DNA of 64,000 nucleotides from Spisula solida (taxonomy: Eukaryota > Mollusca > Bivalvia > Venerida > Mactridae). The notes under the pieces were generated by a model that saw nothing but the letters and a program-made list of their open reading frames with translations, made no database searches and was not told where the DNA came from. Numbering within the stretch: the first letter of the stretch is position 1; every line of letters begins with the position of its first letter. The stretch is taken from the NCBI GenBank assembly GCA_947247005.1, contig OX365948.1:53737401-53801400 (forward strand), given 5' to 3'. The position numbers were made by a program, and so were the translations under genes. Shown piece by piece: positions 24,340-35,039 of this stretch.

Positions 24340-24693
24340 TGTCAAAGACCTTTTTTAATTTCAGGCCCCAGAGGGTGACCCCATATATTCTCCCTGTCGG
24401 TCGGAGAACCACTCCCTCACAAACCTTACAATATCGCAATTCGACCATACATGTAAAACAATATTTCAAGTCACAGATCCTGGTAGATTTGTTCTACATT
24501 CAAGACGTCCAGAGTATTTCCATGTTAGAATCAATATAATATAACCGTAGGCTTGTATGGAAGAATGTAAGTAGACTATTCAAGCATGTAAGAAGCTGAT
24601 AATACATTTTTAACAACTTGGCTACACAGTACTGTACCATCACGACACAATGGTCCTTTCATAGATACATGCAAATATAGTAATAATATAAAA

Positions 24694-24970
24694 CAAGACT
24701 GCGTTCAATAAACGCTTATGCCCCCTGTGGAAGCCTTGTCCATAAATAAGTCTAAGTCCAAAATTTGGTCAAGGTGAAGGTCAAAATGGGGTCAGGCGAT
24801 ACAGGCGCGTGGAGAGTGTTCATATACAACATCCATGCAAGTATGAAAGCTTTGTAGCAAGCCATATTAATGCTAGAAGAAACGGTCAATTTGGGTTAAC
24901 CAGGACGAACGGACGAACAGACAGGTGAATCACTATATGCCTCCCGATCTATCGATACGGGGGCATAATA
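24694..24970 (+). mobile_element. 'caagactgcgttcaataaacgc' element, copy 1
   Basis: Starts CAAGACTGCGTTCAATAAAC and GCTTATGCCCCCTGTGGAAG, has GGTCAAGGTGAAGGTCAAAA, a run of GGACGAACGGACGAACAGAC and ends ATCGATACGGGGGCATAAT. Further copies lie at 43697-43995 (reversed) and 52997-53270. Common bivalve repeat. Confidence 0.85.
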
Positions 24971-25331
24971 AAAACTTTAAAAGCCTAGTATTATTATTAT
25001 TAAGCCATTATTTGCTAGTCAACTTTCTGTTGAAATATGGCAGCTAGGCATATGATTGCCTCCACCAGTATTTGAACCTGTCCAGGTTCAATTCCATAAC
25101 TTACCTTGGTCTATAATAATTTTCATTTTTAAAAAGTAATTTAGGCAAACATAAGCAATTATCTGGAATCCAAGCAGCACAAAATAGACTACTCTCATGC
25201 TATTGTCCTCAGTCCCCCCAGGTCGATTGGAGAACTCCCCCCCCCCCCCCCCCGTTTATAACTCAACTATACAAAAGAACAAAGAAACATACACAGTGAA
25301 TAATAACAGACAATATGTATTACAATACTAT
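24971..25331. other. Stretch with a 17-base poly-C run
   Basis: Poly-C at 25237-25253. 25040-25110 faintly resembles a tRNA-like head (CAGGTTCAATTCC). No gene seen. Confidence 0.5.
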
Positions 25332-25520
25332 CAGGGTTTCCACTATAGGGGCCAATTCTTAAGGTTCATTCCAATAATGTTGTACTGGATTTTTATAACA
25401 AAAATATCTATCATTTAAAGAAAATATGACCCTTCAGTCAAAATCCTGTGGGTCAAAAATGGGATTACTTAGACTTTTCAGGGGACAAAGGGTCATTTCA
25501 CGGGTCAAATGGAACCCCTG
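25332..25520. mobile_element. 'CAGGGGTTCCATTTGA' MITE, copy 4
   Basis: Starts CAGGGTTTCCACTATAGGGG and ends GGGTCAAATGGAACCCCTG. It ends 27 bases from the splice donor of PATJ exon 3. Confidence 0.78.
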
Positions 25521-25547
25521 ATTATTATAACATCACACTGTACGTAC

Positions 25548-25948
25548 CTGTCAGCTATGCCGCCAGGTTGGATATCCTGTACATAGATACTAGGATCCCC
25601 GGGGTTCGCTACTACGCTGAAACCAAGCGACTGTTTCTCAGGTTTGAATAGTTTTATCGTCTCCATCTCACGTCCACGAGCTGCCATCTCTATAACTTTC
25701 TCAAACTCATCCTTGTATTCAGGGGTTGATTCGTACTGTACGCCTGCTTGTTCATCATACTGTACACCCGGTTGTTCATCATACTGTACGCCCGATTGTT
25801 CATACGGCAGGCTGGATGATTCATATTGCAAGCTAGAGGATGGGACTGTTTCCGATTCGAAAGCTTGGTTTCTTATACCCGTAGATTCCAGCTGTAGCTC
25901 TGGGAGAAAGTTGAAGTCATAACCTCCCAACCCTTGGCTGTCATTTAC
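25548..25948 (-). CDS. PATJ: PATJ/MPDZ-like exon 3 (linker and first half of PDZ1)
   Basis: 401 bases from a TTAATTGTCAG acceptor (phase 0) to a GTACGTAC donor (phase 2). The linker of about 85 residues is rich in Glu, Ser, Tyr and Gln and holds three consecutive eight-residue GVQY(D/E) repeats. It is followed by EFEKVIEMAARGREMETIKL, equivalent to the segment just before PDZ1 in human MPDZ, and by PDZ strand beta-1, the carboxylate-binding loop (SLGF, residues about 167-170) and SIYVQDIQPGGIAD, where the exon stops. Compared with vertebrate PDZ1 (GLGFSVVGL...RGELGIFVQ) the first loop Gly is Ser and the beta2-beta3 loop is a few residues shorter. The next exon should begin with a DGRL-type motif; none was found to the left. 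Confidence 0.92.
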
Positions 25949-26029
25949 CTGACAATTAAAAATACTTTAACTTAGTATATTACCGGTATAGATCTACATG
26001 AATGTTGCTGACTTAGCAAGACTGTCAGA

Positions 26030-26400
26030 CCTTGACCTGCAATTATCCGACCTTGACTTGTAATCATCTGACCTTGAACTCTCATTATCTGACATTGACC
26101 TGCAATTATATGACCTTGAACTGTCATGATCTGACCTTGACCTGCCATTATCTGACCTTGAACTGTCATGATCTGACCTTGACCTGCCATTATCTGACCT
26201 TGACCTGTTGTCATCTGATATTGAACTCCAATGATCTGACCTTGAACTCAAATTATCTGACATTGACAGTAATTGTACCTGACCTTGAACTCACATTAAC
26301 TGACCTTGATCTGTAATAATCTGACCTTCAACTGCAATTAACTGAGTCTGACCTTGACCTGGAACTATCTGACCGTGACCCACCACAACTTGACCTTCAA
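26030..26400. repeat. 21-bp minisatellite (ATCTGACCTTGACCTGCCAT type)
   Basis: About 17 units; frames on both strands stay open because the period is a multiple of 3. It lies 80 bases upstream of PATJ exon 3, inside its intron. Confidence 0.93.
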
Positions 26401-26478
26401 CTGCCATTATCGGATCCAGACTTCCCACTTTGTTTCATTTTCATTTGTCATTACTTGACCTTGAACTAAATATGGAAT

Positions 26479-26720
26479 CAGGCCCGATCTCCCGAAGCAT
26501 CTCAAGTAGAAATCTCAACTCAAAGTCGGGAGTATAAATTTGAGAATATTCTTAAGTTTGTGCTCAAAATATTTTACTATAACAAACTCAGAACTATGCA
26601 TCTGCTTTATGGTTTAAACTTTCAGAGTCTGGCCTCCCATGGACATTATCTCAAAGACACATGACAGTATTTGAGAATAATCTCAACTCAGATTGAGATG
26701 CTTTGGGAGATCCGGGCCTG
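26479..26720. mobile_element. Fold-back MITE 'CAGGCCCGATCTCCCGAAGC', copy 1
   Basis: Starts CAGGCCCGATCTCCCGAAGC with ATCTCAA and ends with the complement (GAGATGCTTTGGGAGATCCGGGCCTG, slightly diverged). Three other copies lie at 49149, 58565 and 59215. Confidence 0.88.
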
Positions 26721-27559
26721 GAATTTGTAGCTGTTTAGTATCAGTTTTTCTTGTTCAGTTATGGTGTAATATCATGGTATGTGCTTGTCTGTGATTTTTC
26801 TTTTTTGGAAGAACCTCTATTGTGTCTCTGCTATTTCTGCCTTCCCTGTCCAACAAATAATTAAGAATTGCAAGCAATACAGAAGTCCCCTACCGGTTTG
26901 AAGCCATTTTCAATGTTTCCGTTGCCATAGCAACCACAATTTTTGTTAGAATCAAAATATTTTTAAAATCAAAATATTTTTAGACGTGCATTATCCCCTT
27001 ATTGCCCCCTATCCAAATACCAAGTTTCATAAACCTAGCTTGGAAACTGTTTGAGTTATGTCAGGATCCAGATTTTTTGGTAAAAAACTGGTCAAAAAAC
27101 GGTAGGGGACTAATAATTTCTTTTCTTTTATCGATATAAGATGGGGACCAAACATGTACACTCTCTGAGTCTAAATCGAAAATTTGACAACGTAATTTCT
27201 TTCTAGGAATAAAAAGATATAATAAAATTTCGCAAAAATAGAATGAAATCCAATCTTCAGGCCAGAAATAGAAATCTCTGATAATAGTTTTTATTGAACA
27301 ATTTAGGATTGTGTAGGAAAATTAAAGGAGCCAATTTATAATAATTTACAGAAAAGAAAGTTCAAACTCAGGGTAATAAATTTATAACAATTTACAGAAA
27401 AGAAAGTTCGAACTCAGCGTAATCAATCAAGTAGTTGAAGAAAGGCTTGGGTAATTATTCAACCACCCAGCAATAGAAAGTCTGATTTCTAAGGCCACAG
27501 TTATTCTTATTTCTATTTAATGCAGTTGAGAGCAGGGAATGGAAATATAACAAGATATC
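26721..27559. other. Intronic stretch of the PATJ-like gene
   Basis: A direct repeat of about 50 bases (AATTTACAGAAAAGAAAGTTC at 27342 and 27382) is visible; nothing coding. Confidence 0.5.
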
Positions 27560-27920
27560 CTTTGGGGGGCCTAAGGTCTCTCAATAATGACAGGTGAGCG
27601 GCCTAGGTCCCTTTTCGCGATTTTGTTATTTTTCCATTCCTTCCCCAAGACAGTAAAATTTTCAAAAAATTCCCGTAAACCTAACATAGCAAGAAATATC
27701 ACTGAATGTGATGAATACCCCAAGAAACTGCTTGACACAGTCAGATATGCACAACTAGACTTGGTACTGATTATTCATGCAAAGTTTCATGGAAATCCGA
27801 CCAACGGTTACAGAGAAATAGCGCAGACAAATTTTGCACGGACCAACCGACCAACCATACTCAAGCATGACTCCAATATTGATCCCATATACTATGTATC
27901 TGGGGGTATAATAAATAACT
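27560..27920 (+). mobile_element. 'tgtctccc'-related interspersed repeat, divergent copy
   Basis: Shares CTAGACTTGGTACTGATTAT, GCAAAGTTTCATGGAAATCC and GACCAACGGTTA with copies at 13365 and 60833, and ends CCGACCAACC...TCTGGGGGTATAATAA. The 120-codon frame across it is not recognised as a protein. Confidence 0.6.
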
Positions 27921-28839
27921 GTGGCCTAATTGAAAGTCTGGATTCTTAACAGAACAAACTAAGAATAACCTGAGAGACTGAGACTAGAACAGACTAATCA
28001 TAGTTTTACATAAATATACCCTTATATTACATAACTATTCGGTAATTACTTATATAGATGGTTTTCTAGCTAGTCAACAAAATTTACGAGCAGAAAGAAA
28101 CCGGCATAAATCAGTTAGTCAGACAACAATCATATACTCTGAATAGCATATATATGAACATGTTTAAGATCAGACCTTATCCAGAGACAAAAAAAGCACA
28201 AAGGAAAATATTTTTAGGGTACATTTGAAGCATATTTTGATTCAAAATACACATTTATTTTGATAATTTTTCCAATTTTCACCGAGGCAACTGTGTGACT
28301 AGGAGCCTGAAGATACAAATATTCCAAAACAATTTTGGCCAATAAAACAACATTTCCAATTTTCTGAGAGTCAACAAGATTTCATAAATATGGATCGAAC
28401 CGTGCAGACGACAAGTCAAGAAAACTAATATGTCTCTTTTAAATGCCAGACGGTCTTCAGAAGTCAGTTACAGACGGATTCAATAATATTATATAAGGAA
28501 AAATGCCAATCATATTAAAAGCTTAACCTAATTCGTACACCGCGGTTATCCACTTTGCAAGGCGCGGTAGCCATGAGTATTATACAGTAGTGCTTATTTT
28601 ACTGATCTAGAAATGCTTATAAAGCCTAGATAAGATCAATCAATAGCAAATGATTCATGACGGATCAATTAATGATCTTAACAACATTGCCTACAAATTC
28701 TGAAAGCTATATTCTGGATATTACATTAGGTCATCGAAGGTAAGAGCTATTAATGAAGGTGTTAATAAACTCAGATATTGCATGACACAGTTACGTTTCT
28801 AATAGAAGCTTTAAAAAATATTGTGGAATTTCTATAAAA

Positions 28840-29530
28840 TTCCACCAATGGTTATTGAACATCCCTTTCATGGTAAGATAAAGAATATTCATTGAACACT
28901 CTTGTATGGTTAAATCAGAGTATTTATTGAACAACCCTTGTATGGAATAACTACTGTTCATTAAACAATCCTTGTATGGTATAATGAAGTATATGTATTG
29001 AACAACCCTTGTATGGTATAATTTGAGTATTTATTGAACATCCCTTGTAAGGTATAATTTGAGTGTTCATTTAGCATCCCTTGTATGGTATAATTTGAGT
29101 ATTTATTGACCATCCCTTGTATGGTATAATTTGAGTATTTATTGAACAACCCTTGTATGGTATAATTTGAGTATTTATTGAACATCCCTTGTATGGTATA
29201 ATTTGAGTTTTTATTGAACATCCCTTGTAAGGAACAAGTTGAGTGTTCATTGAGCAACCCTTGTATAGTATAACAAGAGTATATTTATTGAACAACCCTT
29301 GTATGGTATAATTTGAGTATTTATTGAACATCCCTTGTATGGTATAATTTGAATATTTATTGAACATCCCTTGTATGGTATAATTTGAGTATTTATTGAA
29401 CATCCCTTGTAAGGTATAATTTGAGTGTTCATTGAGCAACCATTGTATAGTATAACAAGAGTATATTTATTGAACAACCCTTGTATATCATTTGAGTATT
29501 TATTGAACAGCCCCAGAATGGTATGAAGTA
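28840..29530. repeat. 36-bp minisatellite (CCCTTGTATGGTATAATTTG type)
   Basis: About 19 units of CCCTTGTATGGTATAATTTG plus AGTATTTATTGAACAT. It includes a roughly 180-base block repeated at 29040-29290 and 29230-29480. It reaches to within 30 bases of the PATJ exon 2 donor. Confidence 0.95.
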
Positions 29531-29557
29531 ATTATTGAACATCCCTTCAATGATTAC

Positions 29558-29721
29558 CTGTTCAAGTTCCTGCATGGAATCTTGTAGAACCAAGAGTTGA
29601 CGAAACAATGGACTTTGAAGCATACATATTAGGGAGCTGACGTCCTCGTCTTGTGTATGATCGCCGGACTCCCACAACATCGTCTGTAGATGATCCAGGC
29701 ATTCTGCTGCATGATCGCTAT
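29558..29721 (-). CDS. PATJ: PATJ/MPDZ-like exon 2 (L27 domain)
   Basis: 164 bases with a TTACTGCAG acceptor (entry phase 1) and an exit at a phase 0 GTAATC donor. It codes for the L27 domain, a three-helix heterodimerisation module that in this family pairs with the L27N domain of PALS1. The signature CMLQSPLFRQLLVLQDSMQE lies in the last third and corresponds to the LQSPLF..I..LQ..... segment of human MPDZ and PATJ. The frame is closed outside the exon. A 36-bp minisatellite begins about 30 bases past the donor. Confidence 0.93.
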
Positions 29722-29949
29722 CTGCAGTAACAATAGCATGTTCGTTTAAAATATTTCATTGGTAAAATTATTAAGTATATCTAACACCATCATTTAATGT
29801 TTGCATGCTACCCAATGTTTCTTTTCTTCGAGTTTAACACTAAATCTTAACAAATTTTCAGTTATATATATTTACTGCGTCTGATATTCACCTAGTTTTT
29901 CTGGACAGTATTATAATCAGTCCTAACTTATCCTTTCACAAGGTACCGG

Positions 29950-29965
29950 CAACTTCTCCACTTGT
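29950..29965. repeat. LINE target-site duplication, left copy
   Basis: CAACTTCTCCACTTGT, identical to 34641-34656. It fixes the left boundary of the LINE. Confidence 0.95.
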
Positions 29966-32900
29966 ATCTATATCATGTTACCTATTTTTTTGGCTCTATG
30001 TATGTATATCGTGATATAATGTTATAATGGAAGAATGAATTGTTGTTCTCGCTGTTAATCGTCTAAAAATGGACCTTGAGATTACATATCAAGCTTATTC
30101 TTTCCAATCTATACCAAAGTGGAACTTGTCTTTTAGTTTCACCAAATATATGGTAATTATTCTACAATTTTACATGAACCAATGTTAAAATGATATATCT
30201 TAGCACATCATACCACCGTAAATTTACTCCAACAATTCAATTGATACGCAATTGACGAGAATGTAATTGCTTTTCATTACTGTATATCATACACTGTGTG
30301 TAACTTCTTCTTTCCCTTGATACATGTAACACGCTTGGTTCTAAAACATGTAAAGTCCTATCAGGTCTTTTTTCTTTACAATGTATTGGCTATTTTAACT
30401 CTTTTTGACATTATGTGTTTAAGTTTAAAAAACAACAACATTATATAATCCAACCTGGACACACTTGACATCATTTCATACAAATGATTTCAACCAGAAA
30501 CCTTACATATTCTTTGGTCCTTGAGGGCTTAAGTTCCCTTACTCCTTTCTATGCTGCTCTTCCTTACGGGGTATACCGAACACTATATATTGTCGCAGTT
30601 AAACCACAGGCGTTAATTAATGGATGTGCATTACTGACTTTGTTTTTAAAATATACTTCGTTTTGTAAATAATGAGTCTCAAGTTTTCCACATTTAACGT
30701 CAAGGGTATAGCATCAAAATCAAAACGAGTCGAATTGTTTGAATGGTTAAAACTGAATAAATATTCAATAAGTTTTTTACAAGAAATACATTGCACACCA
30801 AACAATTATAATGAGTGGAAAAGGGAATGGAAGGGTGAAATGTTTATTAGTGGAAACCAGTCAAATAGCGCAGGGATAGGCATATTCGTCAACGAAGATG
30901 TTAACTTCGTATTTAAGTCCTATAAAGAATATAGACAGGGTCGACTTCAATCATTAAATATAGAGATTGACGGGAATAGCTTACTTCTATTAAATATATA
31001 CGGACCTAATAGAGACGATGAAGAATTGTTAAATGTTTTAGAGAACATACTTATAGAAAACAGTAATGAAACATTCATAATCGGTGGTGATTTTAACACG
31101 ATTATTGATATAAATATTGATAAACAAAATGGTAATAAAAATGCACACAAAAAATGTTCAAAGCGAATTCAAGAAATCATGGAAAATAACGATATACATG
31201 ATATTTGGAGACTAAAACATCCAAATTCAAAACAATTCACATGGCACTCTAATCATAAACCGCCTATTTTTTGCAGATTAGATTATTTTTTAGTGTCGTC
31301 AAATATTTTAAACCATATAAACAATTGTAATATTAAACATGGCTTCAAATCTGACCATTCGGTTGTTACATTCGATTTGGACCTCTTCTCAGCAGAACGT
31401 GGAAGAGGATTCTTCAAAATAAACAACGCAATATTACTGAATAAAGATTTTCAAACAAAAATCAAACAAGCAATAAACGAAATAACCAACATAAATAAGG
31501 AGTCTAACCCAAATACGTTATGGGAACTAGTTAAAGGCACAGTACGAAACGAATCGATTAAATTCTCAAGTAAATTACAAAAATCCAAGAAAGAAAATGA
31601 ATTAAACATACAAAAAAACATTGAAAAATTAGAACGTGACATTATTTCCGATCCAAATAACGAAATCTTCCAAACTGAACTTAAACAACAAATAAAACTA
31701 TTTAATGATATAACTGAAGAAAAAATTAAAGGCATTATATTAAGATCTCGTGCGGAATGGATAGAAGGGGCTGAAAAGAACACAAAATACTTTGCAAACC
31801 TAGAACGTAAGAGAGCCGAAAGTAAAACTATTCACCAACTTAAAACTGAAAATGATATAGTGATACAAAATTCGAAAGAAATTCTATCATATTGTAAAAA
31901 CTTTTATACTGACTTATACAAAGTAAATGAAAACCTAACTCCGGATAATAGCTTTTTTACGAATGAACATACTATTCTTTCTGAGGATGATAAAAACATA
32001 ACCAGCGGAAAAATGTCAGAATATGAAGGATATAATGCATTAAAAGAAATGAATAATAACAAAAGTCCTGGTTCAGACGGCCTGTCTGTTGAATTCTACA
32101 AGATATTCTGGAACGATATTAAAATATTTTTAATAAATTCATTAAACTACTCATATGACACAGGTAAATTAACTGAGCTTCAAACTCAAAGTATCATTAC
32201 ATTAATACCAAAAAAGAACAAGGATCCTTTATCTATCAATAACTGGAGACCAATATCATTATTAAATGTTGACTACAAAATTGCCTCCAAAGTAATCGCT
32301 AATAGAATAAAAAAAGTTATTGATGGTATAGTGAATAAACAACAAACGGGATTTATTAAGGGAAGATATATAGGTGAGAATGTGCGAACTATTATAGAAA
32401 CTATTGAACAAATGCAACAAAAACAAGAACCTGGTTTAATTTTCTTCTCCGATTTTCAGAAAGCTTTTGACAGTTTAGATCACCAATTTATGTTCAAATG
32501 TCTAAAAGAACTGAATTTAAGTGACTCACTTATACAATGGGTTAAGGTTTTTTACGATAATGCAAAAGGGTGTATAACTAATAATGGTCATTTTTCTGAC
32601 TTTTTTTCTATTAAGAATGGAGTACGACAAGGTTGTCCTTTGTCACCTTACCTATTTATACTATGTATTGAATTTTTGTCTACATCGATAGAAAACAATG
32701 AAGATATTCAAGGTATTTCTATAAACAACAACTGTACCAAACAAACTTTATTCGCAGACGATGCTAGCTTTTTACTAAACGGATCTCAAAAATCATTTGA
32801 AACTCTAATAAAAACCCTCGATGATTTTGGAAACACTTCGGGACTCAAACTCAACAGAAGCAAATGTTCAGTAATGCGCATTGGTAACTTGATAAACACA

Positions 32901-34640
32901 GATACAGCCTATGATAACGAATTCAAATGGACTTCAACAGATGCCACAACCTTAGGAATTACTTTTAGCAACCAATTAAATACAATGTATGACTCAAATT
33001 TAGCAAACAAAATAACAGAATGCAAACACGTGTTGAAACAATGGAAAAAATGGAATTTAACACTCATAGGAAAAATAACGGTTCTAAAAACGTTTGTCCT
33101 TCCAAAATTAATTTATCCTTTAACTGTTCTTCCAAATCCACCATCAGTTTTTGTTAAATCAATTAAAGATATATTCTTTGATTTTTTATGGAATTCCAAA
33201 CCTGATAAAATATCACGTAAATTAATAATTCAAGAATACAAAGACGGTGGCCTTAAAATGATTGACATTGAATGTTTCTTAGATTCACTGAATATAAGCT
33301 GGATAAAAAGAATAATTGATTCAAATGCAAATTGGAGTTCTCAGTATAAGAATGAGTTAGAAAAATATGGAGGACTTTTACTATTTAAATGTACTATAAC
33401 AGAACAAGACTGCAAATGTCTTGATATAAAATCTAAATTTTTAAAAGATATATTAATCTCATGGTCTAAGGTAAACACATTAAACACAGAAATCCAAATA
33501 TCAAAACAAATCATTTGGAACAATTCGAATATAAGAAATTTAAGTAATAACAAACTATTCTGTTATAAAACTTGGTACAGAAAAGGCATTCTCTTTTTAG
33601 AGCACATTTTTGACTTCAGGCATAAAACATTCTATAGCTTCGAGCAAATGAAATTTCTGTATGATATCCACAATGGCGATTATTTAAACTACTACACTCT
33701 CATTAAAAATGTACCAAAAGAATGGAAACGACAATTGGATAATTGTAATATGACATACGATGCACCTAACTACTTGATTGATACAATAAATGGAAAAACC
33801 AAAATAAATAGACTATCATACAAAACACTAATTAAACGAAAAATGCCAACTGAACCAAAATACAAAAGAAACTGGAATACAAATCACGCATTTGAAGGTT
33901 TAGAATGGGATAAAATCAACATACAACAATATATTATCACAATAGATACTAAACTAAGAGAATTCCAATACAAATATCTCATGAATATAATACCAGACAA
34001 CTCATTCCTACATAAATGCCATTTAATCCAATCAAGTATGTGTGATTTTTGCAACATGCACCCAGATTCGATACATCATATGTTCTGGGAATGTCATATT
34101 GTGCAAGGCTTCTGGTCTGAGGTAAAGTTATTTTTAGAAGACAAATTTTCAAAAACTATAAATCTTACATTTCAAAATATTTCATTTTGCAACATTATTA
34201 ACAATAAAGATGAAGATGGACTTATAACTAACTACATTGTTTTGCTTTCGAAATATTTTATATTTAAAAACAAATGCAACAAAAGTGTTCCGCTAATCCG
34301 GCAATTTAAAGAATATGTTTACTATAGGAAAAAACTTGAACACACTATAGCTCTTTTTAAAGATAAAGAAGAAGTCTGTACCATAAAATGGCAAAAGATC
34401 ACATAATTACAAATTTTAAAGATGTTGGTATACCCCACCCTATCCCTTTCCCCCCTTTCATCACTATCTTTCTATCCTTCTTATTCCCTATATTCTATAA
34501 AATTCATAACGGCATACACAAACATGTAATATTAGGTAACCACTATATAGTTGGACTATATTATGTGCAAGTATTATTGTAAGTATGAATGTATGTATTA
34601 TTTTGTGTATATGTCTTATGAAAATAAAAAAGTTAAAAAC
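29966..34640 (+). mobile_element. L1/Tx1-like non-LTR retrotransposon (LINE), complete insertion
   Basis: A 4675-bp insertion bounded by a perfect 16-bp direct repeat (CAACTTCTCCACTTGT at 29950-29965 and 34641-34656), the target-site duplication expected of target-primed reverse transcription. The body has a 706-bp leader, one long open frame and a short 3' untranslated region ending in an A-rich tail without a long poly(A). No ORF1 is present: the leader holds only a 62-codon frame (30484-30672) whose stop overlaps the next ATG. The copy may be 5'-truncated, or the family may lack ORF1. The intact frame and unmutated duplication imply a recent insertion. It sits antisense in the first coding intron of the PATJ-like gene. 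Confidence 0.93.
30672..34406 (+). CDS. LINE ORF2: endonuclease-reverse transcriptase polyprotein (1244 aa)
   Basis: Nicks the target DNA and copies the element RNA there. The N-terminus is an APE-type endonuclease (about residues 4-235) with Asn9, Glu38 (QEIH), Asp140 and Asn142 (GGDFN) and a terminal SDH (Asp228, His229), all catalytic positions present. Reverse transcriptase runs from about residue 465 (SPGSDGLSVEFYK) through RPISLLN, GFIKGR, FSDFQKAFD and NGVRQGCPLSPYLF to the catalytic FADD at 694-697. Near the C-terminus (about 1122-1146) CDFC...H...C is the CCHC zinc knuckle of L1-type ORF2. No stop or frameshift interrupts 3735 bases, and the length is typical of L1/Tx1 ORF2. The L1-versus-Tx1 assignment is by eye and unresolved. 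Confidence 0.95.
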   Translation: MSLKFSTFNVKGIASKSKRVELFEWLKLNKYSISFLQEIHCTPNNYNEWKREWKGEMFISGNQSNSAGIGIFVNEDVNFVFKSYKEYRQGRLQSLNIEIDGNSLLLLNIYGPNRDDEELLNVLENILIENSNETFIIGGDFNTIIDINIDKQNGNKNAHKKCSKRIQEIMENNDIHDIWRLKHPNSKQFTWHSNHKPPIFCRLDYFLVSSNILNHINNCNIKHGFKSDHSVVTFDLDLFSAERGRGFFKINNAILLNKDFQTKIKQAINEITNINKESNPNTLWELVKGTVRNESIKFSSKLQKSKKENELNIQKNIEKLERDIISDPNNEIFQTELKQQIKLFNDITEEKIKGIILRSRAEWIEGAEKNTKYFANLERKRAESKTIHQLKTENDIVIQNSKEILSYCKNFYTDLYKVNENLTPDNSFFTNEHTILSEDDKNITSGKMSEYEGYNALKEMNNNKSPGSDGLSVEFYKIFWNDIKIFLINSLNYSYDTGKLTELQTQSIITLIPKKNKDPLSINNWRPISLLNVDYKIASKVIANRIKKVIDGIVNKQQTGFIKGRYIGENVRTIIETIEQMQQKQEPGLIFFSDFQKAFDSLDHQFMFKCLKELNLSDSLIQWVKVFYDNAKGCITNNGHFSDFFSIKNGVRQGCPLSPYLFILCIEFLSTSIENNEDIQGISINNNCTKQTLFADDASFLLNGSQKSFETLIKTLDDFGNTSGLKLNRSKCSVMRIGNLINTDTAYDNEFKWTSTDATTLGITFSNQLNTMYDSNLANKITECKHVLKQWKKWNLTLIGKITVLKTFVLPKLIYPLTVLPNPPSVFVKSIKDIFFDFLWNSKPDKISRKLIIQEYKDGGLKMIDIECFLDSLNISWIKRIIDSNANWSSQYKNELEKYGGLLLFKCTITEQDCKCLDIKSKFLKDILISWSKVNTLNTEIQISKQIIWNNSNIRNLSNNKLFCYKTWYRKGILFLEHIFDFRHKTFYSFEQMKFLYDIHNGDYLNYYTLIKNVPKEWKRQLDNCNMTYDAPNYLIDTINGKTKINRLSYKTLIKRKMPTEPKYKRNWNTNHAFEGLEWDKINIQQYIITIDTKLREFQYKYLMNIIPDNSFLHKCHLIQSSMCDFCNMHPDSIHHMFWECHIVQGFWSEVKLFLEDKFSKTINLTFQNISFCNIINNKDEDGLITNYIVLLSKYFIFKNKCNKSVPLIRQFKEYVYYRKKLEHTIALFKDKEEVCTIKWQKIT

Positions 34641-34656
34641 CAACTTCTCCACTTGT
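34641..34656. repeat. LINE target-site duplication, right copy
   Basis: Second copy of the 16-bp duplication, directly after the A-rich 3' tail of the LINE. Confidence 0.95.
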
Positions 34657-35039
34657 GGAGGAAAATCTACATTGTCCATTTTTTTATGGAAGGGTATGAC
34701 ATGCGGTGGCCGGTAATCAAATATGACACTAACAACTGGAGCACAGCTGCTGCTATGCTATCAAATGTAAAATCAAATCACGTAATAATAACGAAAATCT
34801 TTTAATGAAGCATTAAAAATAATTATGAATATTAGGGATGAAGCAATGAAAACCATTCTAAATGATAATGACATTTAGCACATGATATGAACAAGTATGT
34901 CATGTATTTAACATAAATTCAAAATTTCAAGTCATTGTACTCAACTGCCTAAAACACACGAAAACCACAAAAAAATGTAAATTTAATATAAAATATTCAA
35001 TTTTATCTTGAGCAAGATTTATTCTAAAATGTGACCCTA

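Noticed and set aside
1..25500. Remaining PDZ exons of the PATJ-like gene
   Set aside because: I looked on the minus strand for DGRL, ILAINGQ-like and GLGF-like codings next to splice sites and found none convincing; they may lie left of the window or be too diverged to see by eye.
27587..27949. 120-codon plus-strand frame
   Set aside because: It lies in an interspersed repeat shared with 13.4 and 60.8 kb; the frame is not kept in those copies.
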